From Aedes albopictus (lineage: Eukaryota > Arthropoda > Insecta > Diptera > Culicidae): 64,000 nt of DNA. Shown here piece by piece: positions 10,721-20,405 of the stretch. Each line of letters starts with the position of its first letter. The first letter of the stretch is position 1. The position numbers were made by a program, and so were the translations under genes. The notes beneath the pieces are model-generated. The model did not search any database. It was given only the letters and a program-made list of their open reading frames with translations, and had not been told where the DNA came from. Location: NCBI RefSeq assembly GCF_035046485.1, contig NC_085136.1, positions 325,714,175 to 325,778,174 of the forward strand, in the 5' to 3' direction.

Positions 10721-12345
10721 CTACACTTTGCTTCCTTGATCACTTGAGCTTTCATTTTCCATGCTGTTTAGGTGTTCCTCAAAGTGCTGCTTTTACCTTT
10801 CAATCACGTCAAGTGCACCAGGCAAAAAGCCTATATTTATTCCTGCATATTTTGGCTTGTGGTTCAAATCCTTTCGCGGAAAGCGTTGACCTTCATGTAG
10901 AACTTCCGTGTTTGTTGAGAATTGTACACCAGTTTCATTTCCTTCAAATGCATCAAGAATCCGAGCACTTCCGCCAAGGTGTCCGGCTCAGAAATTATTC
11001 TCGGAAATCATTTTTCAAGTATATCTTCGTGAAGGATATTGCTAGAAATCTATCATACATGTCACCAGCAGGCGCCGCCCCGTCGGTCTTCATATGATTC
11101 ACAAAAATGCAGATGAAAAAATGGCAACCATAACGAGAATGCATTGAAGGAAGAACTATGAAGAAGGTCATATGGCATTCAGAGTGTGATGCAGGATTCG
11201 TTCCATTCGAGGTTGAACTTCGCATTGAAAATGAAGATGATGACTGCACTCTCATACCATACCATTGCATGTATAATTTTTTCCCAAAAATGGCAATTTG
11301 CAACGCGTAAGAAATTTCACGTTCAACCTCAATTCAAGTGAAACCAATATTCCCCCCTATGCAAACCATTGAAGTTCGCTGCGCATCCTCCGCCAGCCGG
11401 AAACCTCCCATTTCCATTCAACAGGTTACCTTCTTCGAACGCACGGCTTTGTTTATGACCTGCCGTCCAATTAAGATTGATTTGATTGCCTAGTTTTTTT
11501 GGCAGCATGCCGTTCCTTGTACCTCAGTCAGTATCTTCTCTCCGGCGAAAGGGTTTCACGGTACAAAGTCATTGTCAACGCTAATCGCGGCGCGGCAGCG
11601 CTAAAGCGCTGCAAGGCTTCATCGGGTGTCCAATCGTACAGGTATCAGAAGCGCAAAACAGTTCCAAATCCGCGCGTTCAAAATCGATCAAACATCATCA
11701 AGGGTGCCTGCGGTGGTGGTAAAAAGGTTCGACTAGGCTTCACCGTAGCCGTAAAACTAGCGTGACTTCGGAGGTAGGCATTTATCCGATCGTTCGCTGC
11801 GTCTGATTGAAGGTCGGATTTTGTGGCGATTGGTTATGAGCGGATGAAGGTTATTGACATGGTATTGTCGAAGTTCACACTTTATTTGGAGAATATTTAC
11901 GATCGGTTCAACTGTGTCTCAAGATCTTGATCTTCATTGCATCAATGACATCGTTTCCTACTGATCTGGTAAACTCTGCACGGGCAAGTCTCGTTGCCCA
12001 TTTCCATTACCGCAATTTACCGAATTATGCTCTGTAATTATCCGCCGAAGTCCGGCAGAGTCGTTCATTGACCCGCTCATAATCACATAATTGTTCCAGT
12101 TTGAATAGACCGATCACTCGATCGACTTTGGTGCTGCTTTCTGACGAAATATTCAATCACTGGTCGTTGGCGTTTGCAAATCATAACCATCATCATCATC
12201 ATGGCGTTCACGTTCAGCATCCATTCATCCACCCATCCACCCATCCATCCATCGAACCAACCAACAACCATTCAACGATCTAGTCTAATTGGGCTCAATT
12301 TTCTCTTTTCTCGCTGCTTTGCGCCATTCACTGCGCCATTTCTAG
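10721..12345. other. Unique region upstream of the LRR gene exons
   Basis: Low in recognisable repeats apart from (CAT)n and CCATCCATC tracts at about 12180-12260. Small open frames at 10744-11097 and 11499-11765 show no domain. This is either an intron or the 5' flank of the LRR gene. I looked for an exon encoding the missing signal peptide with the right splice phase and did not find one. Confidence 0.4.
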
Positions 12346-12490
12346 ATGCAACATCGAAGCAGTTGGAAACAATAGCCAGTATGGATTCATCGCCGTGGAC
12401 TGCGAACGAACTGCACTAACGGGTGGCTTCCCGGCCGGCCTGCCGGTCATTTCTCTCTCGCACAAAAGCAGTGGACTCTCCGCTATTCCG
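12346..12490 (+). CDS. LRR transmembrane protein, exon A (LRR N-terminal cap)
   Basis: An acceptor TTTCTAG ends at 12345 and a donor GTAATT starts at 12491. After one carried base, 48 codons read in frame: CNIEAVGNNSQYGFIAVDC, then a region ending SGLSAIP. The two cysteines followed by a GLPV/LSAIP strand match the N-terminal cap that precedes leucine-rich repeats. The frame joins codon to codon to the next exon at 12562 across a 71-base intron. The exon starts in mid-codon, so at least one coding exon, with the start codon and signal peptide, must lie upstream and was not identified. Confidence 0.7.
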
Positions 12491-12561
12491 GTAATTTAGC
12501 TTCAGTGCCATTCTTATGATTTCCAATTCGAATGATCTGATGACTTTCCATTCATTCACAG

Positions 12562-12654
12562 GACCTCTCGATGCTGAATGCTGCCATTAGGCGACTAGAC
12601 TTTTCGAACAATGCTATACGATCACTTCCGGATAAGGCTTTCTCCGGTGTTGGG
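12562..12654 (+). CDS. LRR transmembrane protein, exon B (first LRR)
   Basis: This exon is flanked by TTCACAG at the left and GTAAGT at 12655. Its 31 codons include AIRRLDFSNNAIRSLPDKAF, a standard leucine-rich repeat strand and turn. Both junctions fall between codons, so it connects exon A and the long exon C in a single frame. The intron on its right, 12655-12716, is only 62 bases, usual for short insect introns. A methionine codon at 12571 is internal and should not be taken as the start. Confidence 0.8.
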
Positions 12655-12716
12655 GTAAGTTCTTTATCTTCACGTTCCGTAACAAGTCCTATAACGACCT
12701 TTTTTCCCCCTCCCAG

Positions 12717-15700
12717 GAACACATCACCGAATTGCGTTTGGCCAACAACCTGCTCGGAGATAACCTGAACCCGATCTTTTCGACCACGGAGTTGCAAACC
12801 CTGAAGAACGTCAAGCTCCTGGACCTGTCCCGAAACCAGCTGATGGCCTTGGACGAAGGAATCTTCGTGGGTTGCCGCAAGCTGCAGGACATTCAACTGG
12901 ACGGCAACAAGCTGTCCGATGTTCCGGCCACGTCCTTCAAGGATCTTCCGGCGCTGAGGTTGATCTCCCTGCGCAACAATCTGATCGAGAACGTTTCGGC
13001 TGAATCCTTCGAGTTCTCGAACAAACTGGAACGGATCGACCTGCGGTACAATCGAATTCATACACTAAAACCCAATGCCTTCCAAAGCCTACCTTCGATG
13101 AAAGAGCTGCTTCTCGCAGGGAATTTGATCAGCGTAGTGGATGAACGTGCCTTCATGGGAGCTGACTCGATCCAAAAACTGGATCTCTCCGATAACCTGA
13201 TCGGAGAGTTCCCGACGGCTGCTTTGAACTCGATCGAGTCGCTCAAAGTTCTGAATCTTTCTCTGAACAACATCGACAAGCTGGAATCGAAGCACTTGCA
13301 GCAGCTGAAGAACCTTCAAATCTTGGACATTAGTCGCAATGTGATCGCGTCGGTTTTACCTGGGACGTTCCGGGAGCAAACTTTGCTGAAATACTTGGAT
13401 CTCAGTCTCAACTCGCTACGAACAATTGAGGACGATGCTTTCGAAGGTCTAGACAACCTCCAGACATTGATCTTGAGGGACAATAACATCTTGCTGATCC
13501 CAGGAAGCGCCTTAGGCAGACTTCCCCGTTTGTCGAATCTTTATTTGGACTTCAACCGAGTGGCTGCCCTGTCCTCAAGCATCCTGAAGTCGATCCAACC
13601 GGAGAACATTCGATATCTGTCACTCTCTCGTAACGTCATCCGAGAGCTCCCAGCCAACAGCTTCACCTCGTTCAGGAAGCTTATCTACCTGGATATTTCC
13701 GGCAACAGTCTGGGAGTGATCAACGAAGACACCTTCGCTGGATTGGACAACACGCTGATGGAGATCAAGATGTCGTACAACAAAATCTCAACCTTCCGGA
13801 AGATCGTTCTGCCCAAACTACGCCGCCTGGACATCAGTGCCAACAGCATCGACGATCTGGCGGTTGACGCCTTCCATGGACTGAGCAACCTCCTGTATCT
13901 GAACATGAGTGGAAACGAGCACGTAACCCAGGTTACTCGCACCATGATCTACCCGCTGAACAAACTTCAGGTGATCGACATGAGCAACTGCGGTTTGAAG
14001 GGTGTGCAATCGGATCTATTCCACAACAATACCGAGTTGAGGATCGTTCTCTTGAGTCACAACCACCTGAAATCCGTTGACGAGAACACCTTCCTGGCTC
14101 TGAACAGCTTGTTCAATGTTGACCTCTCGCATAATGAAATCGCCACGATAAAACCTCGATCATTTATCAACACCGTCAATCTGAGAACCCTGAACCTCCG
14201 CGGAAACAGCCTAAAGGAATTCAAGGCCGACATTTTCAACAGCGAAACAGCGATGGAAACCCTTGATCTCTCCGAGAACGAAATCACCGCCTTCGCCTCG
14301 AACACCTTCCGGATTCACCCACGGCTACGGAAGATCGTCCTCGCCCACAACAACATCCAGCGGTTTGCTCCCGAGCTGACCAACACCCTGGACTTCCTCG
14401 AGGTGATCGACCTCAGCGGAAATCAACTGATCACCATCGATCAGCTGGACTTTGCCCGGTATATGAACCTGCGAGAGTTGTACTTTGCCGATAACCACAT
14501 CGAGTTGGTCAACGATATGGCGTTCCACAACTCGACGCAGCTGCAGATTATCGACTTGAGCCAGAACAGGCTGGATCGACTGACGGAGCGGATCTTCGAG
14601 GGTTTGACGCGCTTGGAGCGGTTGGATATGAGTCACAATCCGCTGCAGGAGCTTCCGGAGGGATTGTTCGACAAGAGCCGGATCCAGAAGGTGGAAAACT
14701 TAATTTTGAAGAACAATTCGTTTAAGTCGATTCCGTTCAATGCGCTGAAGGATCAGTACGACAGCCTGTACACGCTGGACATGAGCAGCAATCAGTTGAA
14801 GGATATCCCGTCGACGAACACCTACATGGTGATGGTGAACATCAAGCACATCGACTTTTCGTTCAACGCGCTGTCCGAGCAGGCCATCAAAATGCTGCTG
14901 GAGCAACCGAAAACCGCTAGGAAGATCAACTTGGCGGGAACGGGAATCGAGCGACTGCCAATCTTGGAAACTCCGTATTTGCAGATGTTGAACTTGTCCA
15001 TGAACAACATCAGCGCGGTGGGCGACCGTGTGTTCGAGAAAACTACTTTGCTGGAAGTGCTGGACCTTTCGTCGAATAGCTTGGAGAATATTGATGCCAT
15101 GAAGCAGGTTTGGCCTAAATTGGGTTTGTTGAGCTACTTGGATCTTTCGAGGAATCCGATCAAGATGATCATGGCGCATGCGTTCGATTCACTTGAAGCG
15201 CTGAAGGTTTTGAAGATCCGCGATCTTGGAGAGATCTCCCGGTTGGAGAAGAATGCTTTCAAGCCGTTGAACAGCTTGGCGGTGCTGGAGGCCTTCAATT
15301 TCGCCAAACTAGGGTACATTGATGTTCAAGGAATCCTGCAAGAGCTTCCGTCACTTGCTTCGATCGATATTGAAGTGAAGGATTCGGTTTTGGAGTCGGA
15401 TCAGCTCCAAGTTATCGATCACCCCAAGTTGAACCATTTGGGACTTTATGGAAAGATGTTGCAAAGCCTATCTTCTGGAAGCTTCGCTGGGCTCAGGAAC
15501 AAGTTCTTGAGTGTCAGTTTGAAAAACACTTCGGTAACGTCACTGCCGCCAGCTCTGTTGTTCCCGCTGCCGCGATCTTCGCACATTGATTTGGATATTT
15601 CTGGGTCGAAGATCACAACGTTGAATCAACCTTTCTTGAGTTCTATGGACGATCGCAAGAATAGCTTGACGATCACCGGTCTGGACGCAAATCCGGTGCA

Positions 15701-16451
15701 ATGTGACTGCCAAGCTCGAGCTTTCCGAAGATGGATCATGGCTGCCAAGATCGCCGGAGTCAAGTGTGCTGCACCAGAAGGAGTTCGAGGACGACTGTTG
15801 ATCGAAGTGGGTGATAATGAATTAGTCTGCGAGTCGAAGAAGCCTACAACGACGACAACAACCAGAACTTCAACGATCTCGTTCACCAACTACACGTCTG
15901 GATATACTCAGGTTATTACTAAGGTGACTCCAACGACTGAACAGGACATCATTTGGAGCGTTGCGCCAACAGCCAAGACCAAGGCCAAGACAAAGATGCC
16001 ACCGATGAAGCCACCGATGCCGATCACTAACGATGATATGCTGATCATTGGAATTGTCGGTGGAGTGATCGCTTTCATCTTCCTGCTGGTGGTGATCATA
16101 TGTATCTGCAGAGTAAGGATGAACAACGACACCTATCGGGGTCCTCCGATAGGAATGTCAACCATGCATCCTAACGGCATGCAAGTGAACTACAAGAGCG
16201 GCAAAGGAACTCCGATCTACCCGATGGTTGCTCCCTATGGACAGAATTACGCCACGTTGCCCTACAAGCAAAGCTCATCTCCGGAAGGACAGCCTCGACC
16301 CAACTATTCGACGATTGGACGAATTCCCTATCAATACCAAAACCAGCACATGATGCCACCACCTTCGCAACTTTCAGCAGCGTCTATGCACTCGGTACAC
16401 TCAGGCCAGAACCCCTACATGGCCTACCAGGACGACAAAGCCTATCGATAG
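12717..16451 (+). CDS. Chaoptin-like LRR single-pass membrane protein, main exon
   Basis: This long exon encodes 1244 residues; with exons A and B the visible protein is about 1323 residues. Dozens of consecutive 23-25 residue repeats of the LxxLxLxxNxL type run through most of it. A C-terminal LRR cap (NPVQCDCQARAF ... CAAPEGVRG ... ELVC) is encoded at about 15687-15832. A Thr-rich stalk follows, then one membrane segment (IIGIVGGVIAFIFLLVVII, about 16045-16105) and a ~110-residue tail rich in Tyr, Pro and Met with YATLPYK and NYSTIGR. Chaoptin of Drosophila has a similar LRR length but is lipid-anchored, so this is a related transmembrane type, probably an adhesion or receptor protein at the cell surface. 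Drosophila CG7896 is a possible counterpart, from memory only. Codon use is GC-rich compared with the flanks. Confidence 0.92.
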   Translation, partial: EHITELRLANNLLGDNLNPIFSTTELQTLKNVKLLDLSRNQLMALDEGIFVGCRKLQDIQLDGNKLSDVPATSFKDLPALRLISLRNNLIENVSAESFEFSNKLERIDLRYNRIHTLKPNAFQSLPSMKELLLAGNLISVVDERAFMGADSIQKLDLSDNLIGEFPTAALNSIESLKVLNLSLNNIDKLESKHLQQLKNLQILDISRNVIASVLPGTFREQTLLKYLDLSLNSLRTIEDDAFEGLDNLQTLILRDNNILLIPGSALGRLPRLSNLYLDFNRVAALSSSILKSIQPENIRYLSLSRNVIRELPANSFTSFRKLIYLDISGNSLGVINEDTFAGLDNTLMEIKMSYNKISTFRKIVLPKLRRLDISANSIDDLAVDAFHGLSNLLYLNMSGNEHVTQVTRTMIYPLNKLQVIDMSNCGLKGVQSDLFHNNTELRIVLLSHNHLKSVDENTFLALNSLFNVDLSHNEIATIKPRSFINTVNLRTLNLRGNSLKEFKADIFNSETAMETLDLSENEITAFASNTFRIHPRLRKIVLAHNNIQRFAPELTNTLDFLEVIDLSGNQLITIDQLDFARYMNLRELYFADNHIELVNDMAFHNSTQLQIIDLSQNRLDRLTERIFEGLTRLERLDMSHNPLQELPEGLFDKSRIQKVENLILKNNSFKSIPFNALKDQYDSLYTLDMSSNQLKDIPSTNTYMVMVNIKHIDFSFNALSEQAIKMLLEQPKTARKINLAGTGIERLPILETPYLQMLNLSMNNISAVGDRVFEKTTLLEVLDLSSNSLENIDAMKQVWPKLGLLSYLDLSRNPIKMIMAHAFDSLEALKVLKIRDLGEISRLEKNAFKPLNSLAVLEAFNFAKLGYIDVQGILQELPSLASIDIEVKDSVLESDQLQVIDHPKLNHLGLYGKMLQSLSSGSFAGLRNKFLSVSLKNTSVTSLPPALLFPLPRSSHIDLDISGSKITTLNQPFLSSMDDRKNSLTITGLDANPVQCDCQARAFRRWIMAAKIAGVKCAAPEGVRGRLLIEVGDNELVCESKKPTTTTTTRTSTISFTNYTSGYTQVITKVTPTTEQDIIWSVAPTAKTKAKTKMPPMKPPMPITNDDMLIIGIVGGVIAFIFLLVVIICICRVRMNNDTYRGPPIGMSTMHPNGMQVNYKSGKGTPIYPMVAPYGQNYATLPYKQSSSPEGQPRPNYSTIGRIPYQYQNQHMMPPPSQLSAASMHSVHSGQNPYMAYQDDKAYR

Positions 16452-16945
16452 TCTCCGTTTCACCCCAGAATCCCCCAACTCCTCAAGATTGAGATTTTTC
16501 TTTTAGCCCTTAATTTATTTATAACTGCTAAGTACAATGTTCTGTATTTTTAAAGCCCTAATCGTAGAACAAGAAGAAACTGCCAATCTCTTGTCACTCT
16601 GTCTGGGAAATCTTCTGACCTGCAGGATATTAAGGAGTGTGACAGGAAGTCATTACTTAGAAAAAAAAAACACGAAAATGCTCAAATCTATGATAACACT
16701 AAGTCGAGAACCTCCATAGCCCCGTTTGCCGCGACGGAACAGTCTTCGTCGGAACTTGGCAAACGGGGTGTTTGTTGTTAAATAGCTCCGTAGAAGATGA
16801 ACCTCAGATCACAGCTGATGTTTTTGTGTGGTGCTGATACGAATGCTACGTTGTCTCACACTAAAACACCTTGTTTCTGTATGCAACTTTTTCGTTCGTA
16901 AATGAAACAAAAACCAGTGAATAAATGTGCCCTCTAGGAAAAATA
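16452..16945 (+). other. Probable 3'UTR of the LRR gene with poly(A) signal
   Basis: No plus-strand coding sequence follows the TAG at 16449-16451. The first AATAAA on this strand is at 16920-16925, giving a 3'UTR of about 490 bases. It ends within a few bases of the stop codon (16934-16936) of the convergent methyltransferase gene. The region also holds the hairpin at 16720-16768. Confidence 0.5.
16720..16768. other. GC-rich hairpin in the convergent 3' region
   Basis: CCCCGTTTGCC at 16720-16730 pairs perfectly with GGCAAACGGGG at 16758-16768. An inner CGACG/CGTCG pair can extend the fold. It stands out in AT-rich surroundings. It lies in the 3'UTR of the LRR gene and, on the other strand, downstream of the methyltransferase stop. 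It could act on RNA stability or 3' end formation; this is a guess. Confidence 0.55.
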
Positions 16946-17578
16946 TATCGCTTCTTTATTTGATCGTTTTTGATAAATCACAAACTGATTGAGATTTTCG
17001 CTACCCACCGGAATGCTATGCACGACTTCCCAGTCCTGATCGGCCGGGAACTTCGCTCCGAACGGCAGTGGATCCGTGTGAACACCTCTTCCCTCCATCG
17101 GCCCTGCAATGATCACATAGTGACCGTTGAAATTTTTCACATACTCGCGAAAAGCGGCACCATTATTAAAATAACAAAACATCATGGCCTGCCACGTCGT
17201 CTGCTGTTGACCTTGGCTCTCATCCACGTTCGTCATCGCTTCGGCAAACACCATGGGGATGTACGTTCTAGTGGCATACTTGGATCGCCACCACTGTTCG
17301 TCCTTTTCAACGCCTGCTACCGAGATTCCCGTTGCGGCCGTGATCAACCACTCCAGCAGACCCGTTCCGCAACCTATGCTCAGCACTCGCGAGATCCCAA
17401 AGCGCACCAAAGCCTCCTGTATCCTTTCGAGATCGTCCTGCAGCGGCCACACCCACAGGTATTTCACCCGGCTGTTGAACGGCAACACCTGACCCAGGTC
17501 GATCACTTTCTTCCAATCGCTTGCGGCGATGTACTCGCTGATTTCATGCTCTACTTGTTCGCCGCCAGCGTTTTCCAT
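16934..17578 (-). CDS. Small SAM-dependent methyltransferase-like protein
   Basis: A 214-residue protein starting MENAGGEQVEHE. Residues 64-80 (RVLSIGCGTGLLEW) form the glycine-rich SAM-binding loop, and GVEKDEQWW (residues 89-97) gives the acidic residue expected at the end of strand 2. The rest (MMFCYFNNGAAF, YVIIAGPMEGRG) fits the later strands of a Rossmann-fold methyltransferase. The substrate is unknown. I chose the ATG at 17578: the frame stays open upstream to 17707 but gives residues unlike the domain, and that part overlaps the end of the zinc-finger gene. It is a single-exon reading. The stop lies 9 bases from the LRR gene's poly(A) signal. The nearest minus-strand AATAAA is at 16519-16514, inside the opposing 3'UTR. 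Confidence 0.82.
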   Translation of the reverse strand: MENAGGEQVEHEISEYIAASDWKKVIDLGQVLPFNSRVKYLWVWPLQDDLERIQEALVRFGISRVLSIGCGTGLLEWLITAATGISVAGVEKDEQWWRSKYATRTYIPMVFAEAMTNVDESQGQQQTTWQAMMFCYFNNGAAFREYVKNFNGHYVIIAGPMEGRGVHTDPLPFGAKFPADQDWEVVHSIPVGSENLNQFVIYQKRSNKEAIYFS

Positions 17579-17655
17579 TGTGAACGATGAAGGGAAGATA
17601 AGTGCGGCGAACACTACGGTATCGCGTCTGCCTAGATGGACACGCGCGCACGCTC

Positions 17656-18918
17656 TCACCGATTCGAATTGGTGGTGGCGTAGATCTGCGAGGTGCGCTT
17701 TCGCCAATGAACTTCAGTGAAATTATTTATAGAAGAATTATTAGTGCTGGCGGTGGATGTATTGTTGTTGTTGACGGATACGGCCGACGACGCCTGCGTC
17801 GAAGGGTTGTTTATTTTCACCTGACGATCGCTCGATGACGAGGGTGGTTTATTGTTATCGACGCGATTGTCGCCTTCCTGGTTGGTGTCGTCGTCATCGT
17901 TGCTCGGTTTGAGAATTTTACGGTAGATTTCCAAGGGGTCCAGCTTGGGTGGAGGGGCTTTGGGCTGGGGTTCAGTCTTCGGTAGGCCTTCGGGAGCTGC
18001 GGTTGGTACAACTGGTTCAGGTTGAGCGAGAGGTTTTGGTTTTCCCACTACCTTGATTACGCTGACTCTGTTGGAGATTGGAGGCTCCGCTGGCACCACA
18101 TCATCAGTCTTCTTCGGTACCGATCTATTGCTTTGCTTGGCATCTTTTTTGATTGCATTCAGCTGATCGGTGATTTCACCCTTAAGTACGACCTTACTAA
18201 TATCACATTCCGGATGGAAACTCTTGGCGTGCCTTAAGATATTGTCCTTTCGGGAGCTAGAAATTCCGCAGATGTCGCACCTGTACTCCTTATCAGTCGC
18301 GTGAGTTTTCAGGTGCCGTTCCAGGTTCCTCGCGTCCACAAACTCTTTCTGGCACGTTTTGCACTGAAACTCTCTCGATCGATGATTGAGCATGTGAAAC
18401 TTCAGTGCATTGTTCCGATAGAACTCTTTCCCACATTGATCGCATTTAAACATCTTCTGCTTCGAGTGTATAATCTTGGCATGCTTGGTGAGGTTGCCTT
18501 TCAGGCCGAAGGTCATCTCGCATTGATCACATTTAAATCGCTTCGCCGCTACATGCTGCGCTCGTTTATGCTGAATAAGCGCCTGCTGCGATTCAAATTG
18601 CTCCGCGCACCTGTTGCACTTAGCCGCCGCAGCCACTGCCGACGACGACTCCGCCGCCTTATGCTCCCTCTTGTGAAGATCAAGATCGCGCTGGTGTTGG
18701 TAGGTCTTGTCGCACTGGGGGCACTGCAGTCGTCGCCCCGAGTGGGTCTCTTCGTGGAATGTCTTGTGCGATTTGGTGCTGAAGGTGCGCTCGCAGTGGT
18801 CACACTTGAACGGTTTCAGCTCCGGGTTCCGGCAGTGTTCGTGATAATGCCGACTGGAGCGGCTCTTCAGCGGCTTCCGACAGATGGTGCATTCTTTCGG
18901 TGGCGGTGGCGAGGTCAT
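17656..18918 (-). CDS. C2H2 zinc-finger protein, seven fingers
   Basis: A 420-residue protein from the first ATG (18918), beginning MTSPPPPKECTICRKP. An atypical N-terminal zinc-binding motif (CTIC ... HEHC, residues 10-29) is followed by seven C2H2 fingers at about residues 39-59, 66-86, 101-122, 130-151, 159-179, 186-206 and 214-235. Then comes an acidic and proline-rich region and a low-complexity Asn/Ser/Thr stretch near the end. It is probably a nuclear DNA-binding regulator. The frame stays open upstream to a GTG codon at 18966, and an acceptor-like TTGCAG precedes the ATG, so a 5' exon may exist. Its stop is only 77 bases before the methyltransferase ATG on the same strand. I do not recognise a specific family. 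Confidence 0.87.
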   Translation of the reverse strand: MTSPPPPKECTICRKPLKSRSSRHYHEHCRNPELKPFKCDHCERTFSTKSHKTFHEETHSGRRLQCPQCDKTYQHQRDLDLHKREHKAAESSSAVAAAAKCNRCAEQFESQQALIQHKRAQHVAAKRFKCDQCEMTFGLKGNLTKHAKIIHSKQKMFKCDQCGKEFYRNNALKFHMLNHRSREFQCKTCQKEFVDARNLERHLKTHATDKEYRCDICGISSSRKDNILRHAKSFHPECDISKVVLKGEITDQLNAIKKDAKQSNRSVPKKTDDVVPAEPPISNRVSVIKVVGKPKPLAQPEPVVPTAAPEGLPKTEPQPKAPPPKLDPLEIYRKILKPSNDDDDTNQEGDNRVDNNKPPSSSSDRQVKINNPSTQASSAVSVNNNNTSTASTNNSSINNFTEVHWRKRTSQIYATTNSNR

Positions 18919-18966
18919 CCGGTTGATTGCCTGCAATTGTGCACTGTTAGCTGCTAGTTGAATCAC

Positions 18967-20246
18967 GATCTTACACTGATCACTGCATTATTAAATGAGT
19001 ATTTTCCAGTTAATTCGATCTTTTTCCTAAACAATGAAAATTAATTATCACAATAATAAAGTGACGAAACCAAAATAAATTTTGACAATCAGGGGCTTTA
19101 TCAATGGGAAAGACGAAATATACGCTAGAATATTCTCGGAGAATCATTCATATTTTTGTTGCTCAGCTTTTTATTCATTCATGAAGCATCCACTGTACTC
19201 GTGAGTCTAATAAGAACAAAGGAATCCTTACACACAACTAGTTGTGTGGGTGTTGGTTATCACCGATGCAGCCTATGTCGACTGCAGGGTTTGTGCTGTC
19301 AAAGATAGATGGCGTTGATTAGGAATACTCAAATGATTTAAGAACGAAATATTATTTTTAGTATCTTAAAGTTTCCATATATCGAAGGAATAGTATTAAG
19401 TAAACTTTAAATTTGACTAAACTGTGTTAATTTTGCGAACTATGGAAATCAGATGCAGGTGGCACATTCAAATGAATACGGTTTAATTAAACCACCTAAA
19501 AAGGGTTCAACTTTTCTTACTGTTCTATCTCTGTTTATAGACATCATATAGAACATTCACTAAGAACAACCGTAACTGATTTCATAGCCCGCACAGCGCA
19601 ATCATTTTGAATAAGTAACCATCCTCAACTTAGTAACCATCTAATTAGTTACGCTGATTCGTATCGGGGGAGCTGTTTTGTAAACCAAGTAAAAAAGGCA
19701 AGAGAAGAACGTGACTCTGTGGCTGACTAACTGATACCTGATACCTCCATTCAAGAAAAGAGACGAAAATGGGACGCGAGGTTAGAACGATCAATTGGGT
19801 TTTAAAATTAAGAAAAATGTATCAATTTTTTGATTTTATACGAAAGAGCACCTTTTTCTGTGCCACTATGATTTTTTTCAGATTTTTAGAACTTTATTTT
19901 GGTACCTAAAATCAATTTCAAAGAGATTTTTTGAAATCACCTTTTGACAGCTGGGTAACTGTTTGACAGCTCCACCCAGTACAAAATGCGACGAGGGGTG
20001 ATTCGACAAACCGCTCCCATACAAACTTCAAATTGATTTTTAAATAGGTTCCTGGGCTCCAAAATTCATGAAAATTTGGATTTCGGCTCAGTTTCGCATG
20101 CAGATTCAGAATATGGAATTATCTCAACACCGCTAAAGAAGCCAATTTTCCTGGGATACAGTGAGAGCACAGAGAACAGACGCTTAGGCTCGAACAAAAA
20201 TACGTCGAATTCGTGCGTAAAGGATTTAAGTGTATGCCCCACATAT
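18967..20246. other. Intergenic region upstream of the zinc-finger gene
   Basis: No gene is supported. About 19780-20240 belongs to a dispersed repeat that is also seen at about 34830-35010 (shared CTCCCATACAAACTT, TTTGGATTTCGGCT and a CTAAAGAA-CCAATT motif). In both places it sits next to a GGGGCTGTCC MITE. The first 800 bases look unique and should include the zinc-finger gene promoter. Confidence 0.4.
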
Positions 20247-20405
20247 GGGGCTGTCCATAAACCACGTGGTCATGAGGGGGGGTTCGGCCAATGACCATTT
20301 TGTATGGACAAATAAAAAATTTTGTATGGACTAATCCTCACGCGGGGGGGGGGTGGGGGGTTGAAAAGTCCCAAAAAAATGACCACGTGGTTTATGGACA
20401 GCCCC
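20247..20405 (+). mobile_element. Palindromic GGGGCTGTCC MITE with G tract (copy 1)
   Basis: 159 bp. It begins GGGGCTGTCCATAAACCACG and ends with the reverse complement. Both arms then carry a G-rich block, and a TTTTGTATGGAC motif occurs twice inside. ATAT flanks both sides. It is non-coding. Nearly identical copies lie at 34438-34595 (inverted) and 35346-35499. Confidence 0.85.

Noticed and set aside
12083..12283. Met/His-rich frames around 12.2 kb on both strands
   Set aside because: They come from CAT and CCATCCATC microsatellites.
17253..17590. Plus-strand frames opposite the methyltransferase gene
   Set aside because: Antisense shadows of the GC-rich coding sequence; no domain.
18301..18957. 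218-residue plus-strand frame opposite the zinc fingers
   Set aside because: Antisense of the finger repeats; the minus strand has eight zinc-binding motifs in one frame.
18931..18975. Intron just upstream of the zinc-finger ATG
   Set aside because: Donor- and acceptor-like sites are only about 42 bases apart, shorter than a workable intron.
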